Below are positions 14,814 through 16,140 of a DNA stretch of 16,140 nt, piece by piece. Under the pieces are notes generated by a model, which saw nothing but the letters and a program-made list of their open reading frames with translations, had not been told where the DNA came from and did no database searches. The position numbers were made by a program, and so were the translations under genes. Source of the stretch: Paracoccaceae bacterium (GTDB lineage Bacteria; Pseudomonadota; Alphaproteobacteria; Rhodobacterales; Rhodobacteraceae); the NCBI GenBank assembly GCA_018222665.1, contig JAAEZW010000016.1, forward strand, positions 1-16,140, in the 5' to 3' direction. Position 1 is the stretch's first letter; the number at the start of each line of letters is the position of its first letter.

Positions 14814-15581
14814 ATGCACGACGCTATTTCCATATTAACGCCTGATCAATGGGTTATCGCTGTCATTGGTGCACTGATCGCGGGATTGGTTAAGGGTGTG
14901 GTTGGCTTTGCGCTCCCGATGGTGATGATTTCAATTCTCGGTTCTGTTGTGTCGCCCGAGCTTGCATTGGCGGGCCTTATTTTACCAACACTGGTCACAA
15001 ACGGGCAACAGGCCCTGCGCCAAGGTGCAAGTGCCGCATGGAGCAGTATCGTGAAGTTCCGTGTCTTCATGTTAACGGCGTTGATTGTGTTGCTCATTAG
15101 TGCGCAATTGATCCGCGTTATTCCAAACGCCCTTTTCCTTGGGGCAATTGGCGTGATGGTGATAGGCTTTTCACTGTTGCAGCTATCAGGTCGTCGCATC
15201 CCAGTTAAAAAAGAGTCGAGGATCAGTCATGCAGCCATCGGTGCGCTTGCTGGTTTCGTGGGCGGTTTATCTGCGGTTTGGGGTCCGCCAACGGTCGCAT
15301 TTCTGACAGTTATGGATGTCGAAAAGAAAGAGCATATTAGAACCCAAGGAGTCATTTATGGTATTGGTGCGCTGGCCCTGACAGTCAGCCATTTATCAAC
15401 CGGGATTTTGAACCTGAACACCCTAATTTATTCTGCGATCTTGGTGCCTGCTGCCATACTTGGCATGCGTCTTGGTCGTATGATCCAAGACCGAATTGAT
15501 CAAAGTGTCTTTATGAAGGCGACATTGCTTGTTTTGATGATTGCGGGCGTAAACCTTATCCGACGTGCATTTTTTGCTTAG
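14814..15581 (+). CDS. TauE/SafE-family membrane permease
   Basis: A predicted inner-membrane transporter of 255 residues with about seven or eight helices. It shows the two-repeat layout of the TauE/SafE (DUF81) family: an early ALIAGLVKGVVGFALPMVMI segment (20-39), which is the family's glycine-rich motif, and a second GALAGFVGGLSAVWGPPTVA segment near 143-162. Family members are proposed exporters of sulfite, sulfoacetate or other organic anions, but the substrate here is unknown. No ribosome site precedes the ATG at 14814, and a TATGCT box lies at 14797-14802, so the mRNA may be nearly leaderless. The stop overlaps the stop of the facing RNase T2 remnant by 4 bp. Confidence 0.87.
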   Translation: MHDAISILTPDQWVIAVIGALIAGLVKGVVGFALPMVMISILGSVVSPELALAGLILPTLVTNGQQALRQGASAAWSSIVKFRVFMLTALIVLLISAQLIRVIPNALFLGAIGVMVIGFSLLQLSGRRIPVKKESRISHAAIGALAGFVGGLSAVWGPPTVAFLTVMDVEKKEHIRTQGVIYGIGALALTVSHLSTGILNLNTLIYSAILVPAAILGMRLGRMIQDRIDQSVFMKATLLVLMIAGVNLIRRAFFA

Positions 15582-16140
15582 CGTGACGGCGGAAACAGCG
15601 CGTTTGTCATTTTGAAATCTTTGATCACATCTCTGCCACAGGGGACGGGTTCCAATGATTTTCACAAGCATACTCGCGCCTATTGGATATACCCTTATTT
15701 ACAGGTGATTGTGATCATATCGCGTTCCAAAATGGATTTGACTGCAAAAATGCATCCTCGATGACCGATGCGGGAACACGTACCAATTTATCAAGACGGT
15801 TCAAAACTTTTGGCTGGGTGATGATACCATAGGCCTCTCGTGATTTCGCAAAATAGTCTTCCGCGCTAAGCCCACTACAGGACCCATGCTTTTTCCAAAG
15901 ATGCCAAGCAAGCCGGCTGCCCATAATGTCGACCATGTCACGGGTCATTCTGCGTGATGGGGGTCGTTAGGATGTATTACAGTAGGCGGGCCAACCCTTA
16001 TGATATTCCGGCCAAAGCCCGTGCAATATCCATTTGAAGTCATGCTCGACATCACACTGGTCCGATTGTTTGACATCGCCTTCAATGTCACAAAAACTGG
16101 CGGACCAACTGAGCGAAAGGACATAGAAGTCAAAATCATC
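15578..16140 (-). pseudogene. Decayed ribonuclease T2 gene (5' end outside window)
   Basis: The minus strand from the right edge reads as a periplasmic RNase T2: FDFYVLSLSWSASFC, then active-site block CAS1 WILHGLWPEY, then CAS2 HLWKKHGSC. The frame is interrupted at least five times. TAA at 15967-15969 splits CAS1 from CAS2 while the frame continues unchanged on both sides (YCNTS-stop-RPPSRRM). A one-base loss near 15720-15721 shifts the frame after NPFWNA; the shifted frame continues as DMITITCK. It then meets TAA at 15695-15697 (before GYIQ), TAG at 15680-15682 (before ARVCL) and TGA at 15662-15664 (before KSLEPVPCGRDV). A final TAA at 15578-15580, after MTNALFPPSR, is probably the original stop. 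No active enzyme can be made from this copy. The cause could only be sequencing error if many independent errors fell in 310 bases. Confidence 0.9.

Noticed and set aside
15715..15948. A 77-residue minus-strand protein as a stand-alone small gene
   Set aside because: It is the middle segment of the broken RNase T2 (contains CAS2), bounded by a nonsense codon and a frameshift; it lacks a signal peptide and CAS1.
15945..16139. Minus-strand 64-residue open frame at the right edge
   Set aside because: It is out of frame with the RNase T2 reading that carries CAS1 (HGLWP) over the same bases, so it is a shadow of the pseudogene.
1..16140. CRISPR array, tRNA, rRNA, insertion sequence, phage gene or defence island
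   Set aside because: No direct-repeat array, cloverleaf, transposase, integrase or toxin-antitoxin pattern was seen; nearly every base lies in or next to a recognised housekeeping or metabolic gene.

Overview
The window looks like chromosome of an alphaproteobacterium of the Rhodobacterales (Roseobacter group). The basis is protein content: methylsuccinyl-CoA dehydrogenase with its long N-terminal extension (ethylmalonyl-CoA pathway), a membrane cytochrome-type urate oxidase (PuuD), a PuuE allantoinase that runs on into an OHCU decarboxylase-like start, a stand-alone MnmD, and a roseobacter-style RNase T2 remnant. This is inference by eye; no database was searched. I see no phage, insertion sequence, CRISPR, tRNA or rRNA, and no convincing undescribed defence or mobile system. 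Coding density is very high and no gene-free stretch exceeds 300 bases.

Layout. (1) 1-3745, urate catabolism: puuE-uraD (-, cut by the left edge), uraH (+), a LysR regulator (-), puuD (+). Together they cover urate -> 5-hydroxyisourate -> OHCU -> allantoin -> allantoate. (2) 3748-6755: a strong terminator, dapA (-, lysine/diaminopimelate synthesis) and a secreted Slt-type lytic transglycosylase (+). (3) 6729-9366: an EamA transporter behind mnmD (both -), and a divergent FAD oxidoreductase (+). The last two correspond to the two halves of E. coli MnmC (tRNA U34 modification). (4) 9391-12537, zinc uptake: znuA (-) with an exceptionally histidine-rich loop, divergent from zur-znuC-znuB (+). A near-perfect Zur-type palindrome lies between them. 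(5) 12534-14669: a META/HslJ-like lipoprotein and mcd (both -). (6) 14814-16140: a TauE/SafE permease (+) and, facing it, a decayed RNase T2 gene (-) with four in-frame stops and one frameshift, cut by the right edge.

Architecture. Transcription units alternate strand through the whole window, giving six divergent and six convergent junctions. Four of the six convergent pairs touch or overlap at their stop codons (0 to 27 bp). The other two are separated by hairpins. The divergent gaps (65-150 bp) hold the regulatory dyads: a 10-bp-arm inverted repeat between lysR and puuD, the Zur box, and a dyad upstream of mcd.

The most useful observations are the RNase T2 pseudogene, the PuuE-UraD fusion seen at the left edge, the split and divergent MnmC domains, the Zur circuit with its His-rich proteins, and the candidate LysR operator.
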